Source: Lachnospiraceae bacterium (GTDB lineage Bacteria > Bacillota > Clostridia > Lachnospirales > Lachnospiraceae). Taken from it: 62,150 bases of DNA. The stretch spans positions 1 through 62,150 of the forward strand of contig JAFTWC010000002.1 in assembly GCA_017465475.1 (NCBI GenBank), read 5' to 3'. The notes under the pieces were generated by a model, which made no database searches, was not told the DNA's origin, and was given only the letters and a program-made list of their open reading frames with translations. Numbering within the stretch: the stretch's first letter is position 1; every line of letters starts with the position of its first letter. The position numbers and the translations under genes were made by a program. Below are positions 16,992-26,222 of the stretch, one piece after another.

Positions 16992-18307
16992 GTCTCAACT
17001 ACCGCGTCTGTGTATTTGATGCATAATTCATCTGTTTTTGCTTCCACCATTACACGTACCAAAGGTTCCGTTCCGCTTTCTCTTACTAAAATACGGCCTT
17101 CGTTTCCGAGAAGCTTTGCAACCTCTTCAACCTTCGCCCGTACCTCTGCGTCTGCCTGTGCTTCCTTTTTATCTGTCACTCGCACATTCACAAGACGCTG
17201 CGGATATATGGTCAAACCGGATACCAAATCGGAAAGGCCCTTTCCCGATTCCGTCATTACTTCCATCACCTTTAGAGATGTCAGTACCCCGTCGCCGGTG
17301 GTAGCATGTTTCATAAAAATGATATGACCGGAATTTTCTCCGCCGATGACATGACCGTTTTGCATCATATTCTCATGTACATATTTATCGCCCACCGCTG
17401 TTTTTTCATAACGGATTCCCAGCTCATCAAATGCAAGGTATAATCCGATATTTGACATGACCGTAGTCACCACCGTATTGTTCGAAAGCTCTCCGCGCTC
17501 TTTCATGTGCTTTCCGCACAAATACATAATGTGGTCACCTTCCACCAGATTACCGTTTCCGTCTACCGCAAGGCAACGGTCCGCATCTCCGTCATACGCA
17601 AAGCCCACATCCAGTTTCTTCTCAACAACAAGCTTTTGTAAACCTTCGATATGAGTAGAACCACAATTTGTATTAATATTTAATCCATCCGGTTCGGAAT
17701 TGATGACATAGGTTTCCGCTCCCAATGCTTCAAACACTTCTTTTGCCACCGTAGTTGCGGAACCGTTTGCCAAATCAAGACCCACCTTCATTCCTTTATA
17801 AGAACCGGTGGTCAAGGAAGCAAGATAATCAATATAACGATCTCTTCCCGCCGTAAAGTCAACCGTCTTTCCGATGGCATCTCTTCTCGCATAAGGAACT
17901 TCTTCCGTTTTACCGTCGATGTAGTCTTCAATCAACTGTTCGATATCTGCTTCCAGCTTATAGCCCTGACCGTTAATCACCTTAATACCGTTGTCATAAA
18001 ACGGATTATGACTGGCTGTAATCATAATACCGCAGTCAAAGCCTTCTTTTCTGACCACATAAGATACGGCAGGCGTCGGAATCACGTGAAGCAAATAAAC
18101 ATCTGCTCCGCTTGCTGTCAACCCTGCCACCAAAGAATATTCAAACATGGAACCGGAACGTCTTGTGTCCTTTCCGATTACAATCCGCGCTTTATGTTCT
18201 TTCCCGTAATAATATCCGAGAAAACGCCCTACGCGAAAGGCATGCTCTACCGTCAGGTTCACATTGGCTTCGCCACGAAACCCGTCTGTACCAAAATATT
18301 TACCCAT
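16964..18307 (-). CDS. glmM: Phosphoglucosamine mutase
   Basis: 447 residues from the ATG at 18307 (GGAGG four bases upstream; the frame extends to 18331 without a ribosome site). It converts glucosamine 6-phosphate to glucosamine 1-phosphate for UDP-GlcNAc and peptidoglycan synthesis. Motifs: N-terminal GKYFGTDGFRG, active serine in TASHNPF, metal loop DGDADR, sugar loop GGENSGH, and phosphate loop RESGTEPLVRVM. It has no codirectional partner closer than the tig operon. Confidence 0.97.
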   Translation of the reverse strand: MGKYFGTDGFRGEANVNLTVEHAFRVGRFLGYYYGKEHKARIVIGKDTRRSGSMFEYSLVAGLTASGADVYLLHVIPTPAVSYVVRKEGFDCGIMITASHNPFYDNGIKVINGQGYKLEADIEQLIEDYIDGKTEEVPYARRDAIGKTVDFTAGRDRYIDYLASLTTGSYKGMKVGLDLANGSATTVAKEVFEALGAETYVINSEPDGLNINTNCGSTHIEGLQKLVVEKKLDVGFAYDGDADRCLAVDGNGNLVEGDHIMYLCGKHMKERGELSNNTVVTTVMSNIGLYLAFDELGIRYEKTAVGDKYVHENMMQNGHVIGGENSGHIIFMKHATTGDGVLTSLKVMEVMTESGKGLSDLVSGLTIYPQRLVNVRVTDKKEAQADAEVRAKVEEVAKLLGNEGRILVRESGTEPLVRVMVEAKTDELCIKYTDAVVETLQNRGFVL

Positions 18308-18402
18308 AGTGCCTCCGTAGCTTTCGTTCATTCACATATGCAATACTCTAACATACTTGAAAATGAAATGCAAGCAACAAAATGAGGTTTTTCCATATTT
18401 CT

Positions 18403-19542
18403 TTAACGTCCGCTTACTCTGCGCTCCGAATATGTCGAAAAATCACTGCGGCGGAATCCCACACGGTTTCTTCCGGAATTTTTAGCCCTGTACAACTCCT
18501 TGTCTGCCCGACGATACATTCCTCCGAAACTGATTTCACCGCTGCATCGATCCGTTGCCACACCAATACTTACCGTAACATTACGATACTTGGCATCCTC
18601 CGCATGAGGCATTCCTGCCGCCTCCACATTATGTCGTATCTGCTCTGCCAAAGCATATGCATCCTGCTCTCCAAGCCCGTGAACAAACACTAAAAACTCC
18701 TCTCCTCCGATTCTGGATACAAATGCATGCTCCCCTTTTATAGTACGACGAACAATATCGGCAACTCTGCAAAGACAGGCGTCTCCTGCCGGATGTCCAA
18801 AGCAGTCATTATACTTTTTAAAATGATCCACATCAATCACCATAACAGCGACCGCGCGGTTCACCTCCTCCAAAGCAGGCCATACGGACATAATTCTCCG
18901 CATCATTCCTCTCCGGTTCGTTATCTTAGTAAGCGGATCCATCTCAGCCGCTTTCACTTCCTGAATATACTTTCTACGGTATTCTTCTGCCTGTCGGTGT
19001 CCCTTCTGTACTTCGTATGCTACAACACCGGCTATCATATGTACCGCTGCAAACACAACCGCATGATGCGGAGCCAGTGCTTTTTCACACAACAATGCCA
19101 CCGGCATCAGACATTCGATTCCGGCACACAATGCGTACTCTCCTTTATTATACAATAACACACAGGAATTTAACAGAACCACAAGAGCATACATCAAAAA
19201 AGACCCTGTACTCTTCCACAAAGAATAAGAAATATATGTAAGAAAACCGGTATTGGCTATCATATACAACATTTGAAACAGCCATAATTCACTCTTTTTG
19301 CTTTTTCTCTTTAATAAATGGAACGCAAAACAGGAAAAAGCCACAGAACCAACCGCATATAACGTTACTGCAACAAAACTCTTCTCCGGTAACGCAAAGG
19401 TATTGTCTTTATGCAGTACAATAACTCCGGTACAGGACAATGCCGCCAATAAAAGGGTAACGAAAAAAATACGCTGCACATTTTTCCGTTCCAGCGTGCA
19501 CTTTTGTCTGTCTGTTCCGTTTTTGGAAAAGACGTGCCCCAT
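18403..19542 (-). CDS. Membrane-bound diguanylate cyclase (GGDEF)
   Basis: 379 residues from the ATG at 19542 (GGAGGG upstream; a longer frame to 19596 lacks a ribosome site). The N-terminal part (about 25-195) has about six hydrophobic helices without a recognised sensor family. A short linker leads to a GGDEF domain (about 210-370) beginning DPLTKITNRRG, with catalytic IGGEEF at 279-283 and IDVDHFKKYND. This should make c-di-GMP. No RxxD inhibitory site is seen. It has its own promoter. Confidence 0.92.
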   Translation of the reverse strand: MGHVFSKNGTDRQKCTLERKNVQRIFFVTLLLAALSCTGVIVLHKDNTFALPEKSFVAVTLYAVGSVAFSCFAFHLLKRKSKKSELWLFQMLYMIANTGFLTYISYSLWKSTGSFLMYALVVLLNSCVLLYNKGEYALCAGIECLMPVALLCEKALAPHHAVVFAAVHMIAGVVAYEVQKGHRQAEEYRRKYIQEVKAAEMDPLTKITNRRGMMRRIMSVWPALEEVNRAVAVMVIDVDHFKKYNDCFGHPAGDACLCRVADIVRRTIKGEHAFVSRIGGEEFLVFVHGLGEQDAYALAEQIRHNVEAAGMPHAEDAKYRNVTVSIGVATDRCSGEISFGGMYRRADKELYRAKNSGRNRVGFRRSDFSTYSERRVSGR

Positions 19543-19605
19543 TGCGTACCCTCCATTTACACCAATACATTGTAGCCACATTTCATTGCAAACCACTACA
19601 TATAG

Positions 19606-19635
19606 ATTATACCATTCTTTCTTTTAAATATGCAA
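19606..19635 (-). promoter_or_regulatory. Promoter of the membrane GGDEF gene
   Basis: Minus strand: TTGCAT (19630-19635), 18-base spacer, TATAAT (19606-19611). Confidence 0.6.
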
Positions 19636-19734
19636 CCCCTTTTTTTACAATTTTCTTTCATTTTCTTATATTTTTTACCTTTTTGGAATGGGTTTTTGGC
19701 ATTTCACATAGAATAAATAAAAAAAGGCATTGCC

Positions 19735-21033
19735 ATGTCCGTTTTCTATCACATTCTTTCCACCCTGAACCAGTTTTTATGGAACGGCCCGATTCTTATT
19801 CTTTTACTGTTCACTCACTGTTTTTTTACCGTTCGTCTCGGTTTCATTCAGCGTCATCTGCCTTCTGCACTTATGCTGTCAGGGGACGGAGAAAAAAAAC
19901 AGGGATTTCGTTCTCTCACCACTGCGTTGGCTGCCACACTGGGTACCGGAAATATTGTGGGAGTTTCTTCTGCCATTGCTCTGGGTGGACCGGGAGCCGT
20001 GTTTTGGTGTTGGCTCACCGGTCTTTTGGGCATGGCCACTTCCTACGCAGAATGCTATCTTTGTATGAGCCATCGTAAAGCAGATTCCACCGGCACCTTT
20101 CGGGGAGGTATCATGTATGTGTTGGAACACGGCATAAAAAGTAAAACCGCAGGGTGTGTGTTTGCCTTTCTTTTACTCATTGCTTCTTTTGGCATCGGCT
20201 GTTCCACCCAGGCAGGAACCGTTACAGAGACGGTTGCTTCCCTCACCGGTCTTTCTCCGTACATTACCGGAATCCTTCTCGTATTCTGTGTAGGCTATGT
20301 TATTTTGCATGGTTCCGCTGCCGTCACCAAGCTTTGCAGCCGGTTGGTTCCTGCCATGGCCCTTCTTTACTTAGCGGCATGCGTGCTTATTTTATGTCTG
20401 AACCACGAATATCTGCTTCCGGCCCTTCGTAAAATTATTTCTTCGGCTTTTACCCCTACCGCCGCACTGGGAGGAATTACCGGCGGTTCCTTTCTTTTGT
20501 CGGCCCGTTACGGAATCGCCAGAGGACTTTTCACCAACGAAGCAGGCATCGGAACTGCTCCTCTTGCTTTTGTGGAAGACAAAGAAAGCAGCCCTCAAAA
20601 GGCTGCTTTACTATCCATGTCCGCTGTGTTTTGGGACACTGTTATTCTTTGTGCATTGACCGGCATCGTCATTGTCAGTACGTTACTGCGCAATCCCTCT
20701 CTGGTGCATTCCTATACACCTACAACACTGACTTCTGCCGCATTTTCTTTATTGCCTTGCGGGGAACTGCTTCTCGGCATTTCTTTAATTGCATTTGCCT
20801 ACGCCACACTCATCGGTTGGTCCTACTTCGGCGCCCAGGCGATACATTATCTGTTCGGAGAAAAGTCCCTGACTACCTACCGCCTCTGTTACCTGGGCAT
20901 GATTTTTCTCGGTTCGGTTCTTTCTCTTCCTCTTATTTGGGAGCTCACCGATTTTTTAAATGCCTGTATGGTCCTTCCCAATGTATTTGCCCTTCTTTTT
21001 CTGCATAAAACAATTTCACCGCCAAAAAAATAA
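19735..21033 (+). CDS. Sodium:alanine/glycine symporter family (AGCS) transporter
   Basis: 432 residues with about ten membrane helices. Family signatures: ALAATLGTGNIVGVSSAIALGGPGAVFW near residue 70-95, an AECYLC segment after it, and GIARGLFTNEAGIGTAP in the middle, which match the AlsT/AgcS group that imports alanine or glycine with Na+. It is convergent with the DJ-1 gene, leaving only 15 bases between stops and no room for a separate terminator. Confidence 0.92.
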   Translation: MSVFYHILSTLNQFLWNGPILILLLFTHCFFTVRLGFIQRHLPSALMLSGDGEKKQGFRSLTTALAATLGTGNIVGVSSAIALGGPGAVFWCWLTGLLGMATSYAECYLCMSHRKADSTGTFRGGIMYVLEHGIKSKTAGCVFAFLLLIASFGIGCSTQAGTVTETVASLTGLSPYITGILLVFCVGYVILHGSAAVTKLCSRLVPAMALLYLAACVLILCLNHEYLLPALRKIISSAFTPTAALGGITGGSFLLSARYGIARGLFTNEAGIGTAPLAFVEDKESSPQKAALLSMSAVFWDTVILCALTGIVIVSTLLRNPSLVHSYTPTTLTSAAFSLLPCGELLLGISLIAFAYATLIGWSYFGAQAIHYLFGEKSLTTYRLCYLGMIFLGSVLSLPLIWELTDFLNACMVLPNVFALLFLHKTISPPKK

Positions 21034-21048
21034 CCCTGTCAAACACAA

Positions 21049-21594
21049 TTAATATTGAATGGCTTTCAGCAACTCTTCTGCCGTTTCTTCCCCAACCAGC
21101 ACGGATACCAATGCTGCGCCGAAAGAAATGGCAGTTCCCATTCCGCGACTGGTAATAATGGTGCCATCCATAACTACCGCATCCGGCAGTGCCTTGGCAC
21201 CCACTAATTTTTCTTCAAATCCCGGATAACAGGTGGCATGTCTTCCCTCCAACAAGCCATTCATTCCCAACACACTCGGTGCCGCACAAATGGCCGCCAA
21301 ATATTTCTTCTGTTCCTGATAGGAAAGCAATACCTTTTTTAATCCTTCATGCGCCATTAAATGATTCGTTCCCGGCATACCGCCCGGAAGCACTGCCATA
21401 GCACCGTCTTCATAGGAAAACTCCGAAAACAGACCGTCTGTCACCACCGGAATGTTATGTGCACCGTTCACAATCTTGTCCGTTCCCACAGACACCATCA
21501 CTGTGTCCACATTTACACGACGAAGCATATCCACTACCGTTAATGCTTCGATTTCTTCAAATCCTTCCGCAAAAAACACATATACCTTACTCAT
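21049..21594 (-). CDS. DJ-1/PfpI family protein (class I glutamine amidotransferase-like)
   Basis: 181 residues. The nucleophile-elbow Cys is in AAICAAPSVLG (about residue 103), with an acidic residue in the FFAEGFEEIE strand, as in bacterial DJ-1/YajL/ThiJ proteins. These act in defence against glyoxal-type damage or as chaperone-like stress proteins; the specific activity is not settled by sequence. Three bases separate it from the upstream esterase gene, so the two are cotranscribed. Confidence 0.9.
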   Translation of the reverse strand: MSKVYVFFAEGFEEIEALTVVDMLRRVNVDTVMVSVGTDKIVNGAHNIPVVTDGLFSEFSYEDGAMAVLPGGMPGTNHLMAHEGLKKVLLSYQEQKKYLAAICAAPSVLGMNGLLEGRHATCYPGFEEKLVGAKALPDAVVMDGTIITSRGMGTAISFGAALVSVLVGEETAEELLKAIQY

Positions 21595-21597
21595 TTC

Positions 21598-22722
21598 TTA
21601 CACCTCTTCGTTTTGTAATTCTGCAATTTTGTTATAAATCATCTCCGCGGTTGCCCTATGACCTAAAACCCCCGGATGCGATCTTGCTCCGATTTGCTCA
21701 TCCTTTATTTCATTCAACGTTATGTAGTGTATCTTCTTATCGTTACTTTCTTTCACATACGCTGTAATACCTTCTTTAATGGCCGACTCCACAACAGTCC
21801 CCATCATTCCGTACGCCCATATAATTTGTGCAGTTCCGTTATTCTTTCGAACCATCCGCAAAAAGTCCGTTACCGCACCCTGCACTTTTAACAAGCATTC
21901 TTTTGCCGGTGCCCCTGTCTCATCCGCTACCATTTTATTCTTTCTTCCGGTGGCCTCATCCTGCCATTCCGGATTATGAAATGCTCCTCCGTCATTGGTA
22001 CCCAGATTGATTACAATATAATCCGGCTGCCAGGATGAAAAATCATGGGCTTCCTGCGCTCCCGATTCTACGTTTCGTTTACCGGTAAGCACTCCGCAAA
22101 CCTGTTCATAATACATCGGAATCACATGATCTAAGTTGTTGTCATAGGCACAATACACTCCGTATCCGCTTTGGGAAAAAACGCGACAGTCCGCGTTCAA
22201 ACGCTCCGCCACCATATGCGGATATGCCTGTGTTGCAGAAAACCACATAGCAACCCAATCCTGCTCTTCTGTACTTCCGTAACTTCCTTCACCGGACGTA
22301 ATACTGTCCCCGATAAACTCGATCCGGCACTTCGGCTCCGGCACCTTGCAAAACGTACCGTCTCCGTAAAATGCATGAATTGCCAAATAGGCCTCTTCAT
22401 CTCCCGGCATGGCTTGTACTTCTTTCACCACTTTTACATGATTGACTTTCTTCATCTGTAAATTACGGAACAGACATACCTTCTGTCTTCCTTTTTGTAA
22501 CATCTGTCTGGTTAACAACGCTCCGTTTACATATACCGCAATCCACTGCTCATAGCAGGAATAGTCCGACTCAAACTCACACCACAGCTCCGTTCCTTCA
22601 TAGCAAAGCTCCACCCCGGACCCGGTCCAAAACAATACCAACGGATTTCTGCTCTTTCCGGTTCTTCCCAACACCCGAAATTCTTCAATTTCACCCGGTA
22701 AGTATTTTATTTCCTTTTCCAC
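21598..22722 (-). CDS. SGNH-hydrolase esterase, CE2-like
   Basis: 374 residues from a GTG at 22722 preceded by AAAAGGAGG; the frame continues upstream into the preceding gene but without a ribosome site. The N-terminal beta-sandwich (about 1-125) is followed by an SGNH domain with the Ser block EFIGDSITSGEG, the Asn block NLGTNDG and the His block SHPGVLGH. This layout fits carbohydrate esterase family 2 or related deacetylases. No signal peptide is visible, so an intracellular substrate (an imported acetylated sugar) is likely. Confidence 0.85.
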   Translation of the reverse strand: MEKEIKYLPGEIEEFRVLGRTGKSRNPLVLFWTGSGVELCYEGTELWCEFESDYSCYEQWIAVYVNGALLTRQMLQKGRQKVCLFRNLQMKKVNHVKVVKEVQAMPGDEEAYLAIHAFYGDGTFCKVPEPKCRIEFIGDSITSGEGSYGSTEEQDWVAMWFSATQAYPHMVAERLNADCRVFSQSGYGVYCAYDNNLDHVIPMYYEQVCGVLTGKRNVESGAQEAHDFSSWQPDYIVINLGTNDGGAFHNPEWQDEATGRKNKMVADETGAPAKECLLKVQGAVTDFLRMVRKNNGTAQIIWAYGMMGTVVESAIKEGITAYVKESNDKKIHYITLNEIKDEQIGARSHPGVLGHRATAEMIYNKIAELQNEEV

Positions 22723-22744
22723 ACCAATACCTCCTTTTGATTCC

Positions 22745-23197
22745 TTAATCATGTTGTCCCCGCGCCCTGCGTACCAAAATCCGTTCCAATACCGCACGAT
22801 AGGTTTCGATAATTCTTGCATCTGCGTACGCACACCGGTTTGCTATAAACTGATAAGTTTTAAAACCAAAGCACACCGTAATACCTAAAATCCCGATTAA
22901 CAATAGTTCCGTCTGCAACTCCAGACTCATTAATGCAAACCACGCACCCAAATATACAAAAAACGCAAGAGAATACGTTCTTCCCACCTGGAATGCCTGA
23001 TACATAACTTCGTTTAACCGCATCTGCATCCCCACTATCTTATCCGAATCCAACCGATTGCAATACTCATAAATCTCCTCATACAATTCTTTACTGTTTT
23101 TCACTTCCGGTCCGCAGTATTGTTTTACAAAATCCACCAACCCTTTGTATCTTGTGTCACCCAATTCCTTCCGAAGAAGTTTTTTAAAAATATTCAT
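22745..23197 (-). CDS. Small membrane protein of unknown function
   Basis: 150 residues. A charged N-terminal region (about 1-70) is followed by two hydrophobic helices (about 75-112) and a basic C-terminus. I do not recognise a family. AGGAG lies 15 bases upstream of the ATG, which is long, so the start is uncertain. It is transcribed ahead of the SGNH esterase and DJ-1 genes with a 22-base gap to the esterase GTG. Confidence 0.65.
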   Translation of the reverse strand: MNIFKKLLRKELGDTRYKGLVDFVKQYCGPEVKNSKELYEEIYEYCNRLDSDKIVGMQMRLNEVMYQAFQVGRTYSLAFFVYLGAWFALMSLELQTELLLIGILGITVCFGFKTYQFIANRCAYADARIIETYRAVLERILVRRARGQHD

Positions 23198-23480
23198 ACT
23201 AATCTATATTCACTCCTGTCATATTACAAAGTCTGCTACGAGAGTATATGCAATTAAAGCTCCATACTCTCAAACAATAACTTCCACCATATCCATTTTA
23301 AATCTTTTTCGACAGAATTACAATACGCATCTTCTCAGTTTTCCTATTTTTCCCTCTTCGTAGACAAATTAACAAATTGTTCATAAACTATCCACACCAA
23401 AAACATATATGACCAATATACTAACATCATAAGATAAAACAACATTTACATTGCTTACAAGTTACTACTTTTTCATATTT

Positions 23481-23555
23481 AAGCCCGGCATAACCCCTCC
23501 CCATTTCGGGCTTCTCCTCTGAATACCTCCGTGCGCATGCGGAGGTATATTTTTT
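23481..23555 (+). ncRNA. Candidate C-rich small RNA
   Basis: On the plus strand AAGCCCG pairs with CGGGCTT around a 19-base loop rich in C (ACCCCTCCCC). Then comes ATACCTCCG pairing with CGGAGGTAT and an A-T6 tail, which is a good terminator. No protein gene precedes it on this strand, so the terminator needs some short transcript. A weak TTGCTT/CATATT promoter may precede it. C-rich single-stranded loops in Firmicutes small RNAs often pair with Shine-Dalgarno sites; that role is inference. The rest of 23198-23480 is AT-rich with nothing clear. Confidence 0.4.
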
Positions 23556-23556
23556 G

Positions 23557-23921
23557 CGTGCAGGCAAAGTGAGCATGCGAGCAAACTGCGGAAGCTTGCT
23601 TCCAAGCAGTTGCGCAGTCATGCGAACGCGCCCACGACTGAGCGGCTATGCCGCGAAGTGAGGGCTGATGCGAAGCATCGCCTGCACGCAATCATTTTGC
23701 ACAACATGCGAACGCGTCCACGACGTAGTGGCGAAGCAAAAGCGAAGCCACGGAGTTGGGGGCTGCACGAAGTGCATCGCCTGCACGAAAACTACATGCG
23801 AGCAAACTGCGGAAGCTTGCTTCCAAGCAGTTGCACAACATGCGAACGCGCCCACGACGTAGTGGCGAAGCAAAAGCGAAGCCACGGAGTTGGGGGCTGT
23901 ACGAAGTGCATCGCCTGCACG
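23557..23921 (+). repeat. Modular GC-rich structured repeat, copy B
   Basis: The element begins CGTGCAGGC and ends GCCTGCACG, so its ends are inverted repeats of 9 bases. Inside, the block ATGCGAACGCG(C/T)CCACGAC occurs three times (near 23620, 23706, 23840) and the block GAGCAAACTGCGGAAGC twice. Three hairpin types recur: CTGCGGAAGC/GCTTCCAAGCAG, GCGGC/GCCGC or GTGGC/GCCAC, and GATGC/GCATC or TGCAC/GTGCA. Compared with copy A at 1-275 (opposite strand) the stems differ but pairing is kept. It occupies the long gene-free stretch upstream of upp. Confidence 0.85.
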
Positions 23922-24016
23922 CAATCATTTTGCACAGTCAACTTTTTCTTCCCTTTCTCGACCAAATCTGCTATACTGTTATCAGTGATAATTTCATTTT
24001 CGAAAGGAGCGTTTCT

Positions 24017-24646
24017 ATGTCAACAGTTACCATTATGGACCACCCGTTAATCCAGCACAAAATCGGCATTATGCGGGACAAGCATACCTCTACCAAAGAG
24101 TTTCGCGCCTTAGTTGCCGAAATTGCCATGTTAATCTATTATGAAGCAAGCCGTAACCTCCCACTGGCGGACAAAGAAATCGAAACTCCGTTAGTAAAAA
24201 CCACAGTAAAAGAAATCGCAGGAAAGAAGCTTTGTGTGGTTCCGATTTTGCGTGCAGGACTTCATATGGCAGACGGCATCTTAAATCTGACTCCGAATGC
24301 AAAAGTGGGTCACATCGGTCTTTACCGCAATGAAGAAACCTTAGAGCCGGTAGAATATTTCTGTAAGCTTCCGTCGGATGCCGCAGATCGTGAAATCTTT
24401 GTGGTAGACCCGATGCTTGCCACCGGCGGTTCCGCTATTGCTGCCATCGATTTATTAAAGAAGCGCGGCATCAAAAAAATTCGTTTCCTTTGCCTGATTG
24501 CCGCACCGGAGGGGATTGAAAAGTTACAGGAAGCTCACCCGGACGTCAACATTTTTGTCGGTGCAAAGGATGAGCGTCTCAACGATAAGGGCTACATCTT
24601 ACCGGGTCTCGGCGATGCCGGTGACCGTATCTACGGTACGAAATAA
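24017..24646 (+). CDS. upp: Uracil phosphoribosyltransferase
   Basis: 209 residues, exactly the family length, from the ATG at 24017 with GAAAGGAG upstream; the open frame further upstream runs through the repeat and is not coding. It makes UMP from uracil and PRPP (pyrimidine salvage, cytoplasm). The PRPP loop [11 protein letters not shown] and the C-terminal uracil-binding GLGDAGDR are visible. It stands alone, between the structured repeat and its own terminator. Confidence 0.97.
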   Translation: MSTVTIMDHPLIQHKIGIMRDKHTSTKEFRALVAEIAMLIYYEASRNLPLADKEIETPLVKTTVKEIAGKKLCVVPILRAGLHMADGILNLTPNAKVGHIGLYRNEETLEPVEYFCKLPSDAADREIFVVDPMLATGGSAIAAIDLLKKRGIKKIRFLCLIAAPEGIEKLQEAHPDVNIFVGAKDERLNDKGYILPGLGDAGDRIYGTK

Positions 24647-24673
24647 CCATAGGTAACACTCCCTACAAAAGAA

Positions 24674-24706
24674 AGAAGAGATCCTGCACAGATCTCTTCT
24701 TTTTCT
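24674..24706. terminator. Terminator of upp
   Basis: AGAAGAGATC pairs with GATCTCTTCT (7-base loop) followed by TTTTCTT on the plus strand. The minus side is also T-rich, so it may stop the convergent galM transcript as well. Confidence 0.85.
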
Positions 24707-24743
24707 TATAATTCTTCTAACCTAACGTTTCTTTCATTTTTTG

Positions 24744-25808
24744 TTACTTTTCCACCGTAAACTTATATACGGTCATGGATTCTACTTCTTCGTATGCCTT
24801 TACCACCGGAGACTTGAAGCTGTCGATGTTCATGGCATTCGGGAAGTACTGGGTCTCAAAGCAGACACCGTGACGCTTTCCGTAGGTGCAACCGCCCTTC
24901 CCCTTTAAGCCGTCGCGGATAAAGTTACCGGAGTAGAGCTGCATACCCGGAAGATCCGTAAACACTTCCATCACACGACCGCTCTTCTTATCGTAAAGTT
25001 CTGCTACATATTCCGCTTCTTCCCCGGTATTATTTAATGCGAAGTTGTGGTCATAGCCGCCGCCAAGGCGAATTGCTTCACAAGAGGTATCGTTGATGCC
25101 GTCAGAAAGCGGCTTTCTTACTCTGAAATCTAACGGGGTACCGGTTACATCCGCAAGTTCGCCGGTCGGAATGAGTTTTGCATCCGTAGCCGTAAACGCA
25201 TCTGCATCAATGTATACTTCCTGGTCCGTTACAAGACCTGTGTTATGTCCTGCCAAGTTAAAGTAGGAATGATTGGTTAAGTTTACGATGGTTGCCTTAT
25301 CGGATACCGTCAAGTACTCAATGGCAAGCTCATTCTCATCCGTTAAGGTATATGTCACTGTAATGTCAAGATTTCCCGGGAATCCCTGCTCCATATCCGG
25401 GCTGAGACGGGAAAATTCAATACTTAAGCCGCCCTCTTCCACAAAGGTCTCTGCCTCATACATATACTTATCATAGCTGACAGATCCGCCGTGTAAGCAG
25501 TTTCCGCTGTCATTATCTTCTACTTCATATTGTTTTCCGTCAATTGTAAACTTCGCACCGCCGATACGGTTACCGCATCTGCCGATAAAGGAACCGAAAT
25601 AGGTCGGATTTTCCTCATACTCCGCAAGGGTATCAAAGCCTAACACTACGTCTTCCAACTTACCGTTCTTATCCGGCACCCAAAGTTCCACAAGCACCGC
25701 ACCGAAATCGGAAAATACCGCCTTCATACCGTTCTTATTTTCCAAAATATAAAGCTTTGCTTCTTCGCCCTTCTTTGTCTTACCGAAACTCTTGGTTGTA
25801 ATTCCCAT
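24744..25808 (-). CDS. galM: Aldose 1-epimerase (galactose mutarotase)
   Basis: 354 residues from the ATG at 25808 (AAAGGAG upstream; the long frame to 25928 crosses the promoter). It interconverts alpha and beta anomers of galactose/glucose. Motifs: IGRCGNRIGGAKF, the catalytic His in LTNHSYFNLAG, DHNFALN and FETQYFPNAMN with the region around the catalytic Glu. No signal peptide. It has its own promoter and no Leloir-pathway neighbours here. Confidence 0.95.
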   Translation of the reverse strand: MGITTKSFGKTKKGEEAKLYILENKNGMKAVFSDFGAVLVELWVPDKNGKLEDVVLGFDTLAEYEENPTYFGSFIGRCGNRIGGAKFTIDGKQYEVEDNDSGNCLHGGSVSYDKYMYEAETFVEEGGLSIEFSRLSPDMEQGFPGNLDITVTYTLTDENELAIEYLTVSDKATIVNLTNHSYFNLAGHNTGLVTDQEVYIDADAFTATDAKLIPTGELADVTGTPLDFRVRKPLSDGINDTSCEAIRLGGGYDHNFALNNTGEEAEYVAELYDKKSGRVMEVFTDLPGMQLYSGNFIRDGLKGKGGCTYGKRHGVCFETQYFPNAMNIDSFKSPVVKAYEEVESMTVYKFTVEK

Positions 25809-25857
25809 ACAATCTCCTTTCCGGGAGCCGGACTGCCGCCGTTCTCCGCATAAAAAT

Positions 25858-25886
25858 ATGATACTCCAAGCAGGGACCGATGTCAA
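25858..25886 (-). promoter_or_regulatory. Promoter of galM
   Basis: Minus strand: TTGACA (25881-25886), 17 bases, TATCAT (25858-25863). The spacer lies within a long inverted repeat (AGGGACCGA/TCGGTCCCT, outer limits about 25872-25920) that could act as an operator or as a hairpin ending the upstream HMA transcript. Confidence 0.6.
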
Positions 25887-25946
25887 GAATTTCGCATAAG
25901 CAAATCTCTCTTTCGGTCCCTGTCTCATTTCATTTTCACTTGTTCG

Positions 25947-26204
25947 CTACTTCTTAAAAAGTCCTAACAAACCTTTCTTTCCATACGGTTCTCTGGAAAT
26001 TCCGGTCAGTTCGTAGCCTGCACTTGCTACTGCCTCCTTCAACTTCTCATCCTCAATATCCTCCTTGGAAAGAATCACGGTTTCTTTGTTCTCATGGGAA
26101 GAAGTCACCTTTTCCACGGAAAACATCTTACGAACCACATCATCCATATGAGCTTCACACTTTACACATTTCATTCCTTCTACACCAAGGGTAATTTTCA
26201 TCAT
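25947..26204 (-). CDS. Stand-alone heavy-metal-associated (HMA) domain protein
   Basis: 85 residues, GGAGG upstream. The CxxC metal site is in GMKCVKCEAHM near residue 13, typical of copper chaperones such as CopZ. After the HMA fold comes a short basic tail ending in GLLGLFKK. It is 18 bases downstream of the P-type ATPase gene, so it likely carries Cu(I) to or from that pump. Spacing of Lys/Cys differs from canonical CopZ, so copper specificity is inferred from context. Confidence 0.85.
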   Translation of the reverse strand: MMKITLGVEGMKCVKCEAHMDDVVRKMFSVEKVTSSHENKETVILSKEDIEDEKLKEAVASAGYELTGISREPYGKKGLLGLFKK

Positions 26205-26222
26205 AATTGTATCCTCCGTTTG

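Noticed and set aside
22723-22833. N-terminal extension of the SGNH esterase as a signal peptide
   Set aside because: It overlaps the upstream gene, is not signal-like, and the GTG at 22722 has the ribosome site.
23557-23921. CRISPR-like array
   Set aside because: Units vary in length and order, there are no unique spacers of constant size and no cas genes.
23610-24050. Long open frames across the structured repeat, with peptides starting MRSHANAPTTER in both copies
   Set aside because: Frames are open in several phases because the repeat is GC-rich and periodic. Differences between copies keep hairpins, not amino acids, and no ribosome site is present.
25858-25920. Terminator for the HMA gene formed by AGGGACCGA/TCGGTCCCT
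   Set aside because: No T-run on the minus strand and the sequence contains the galM promoter; kept only as a possible operator.
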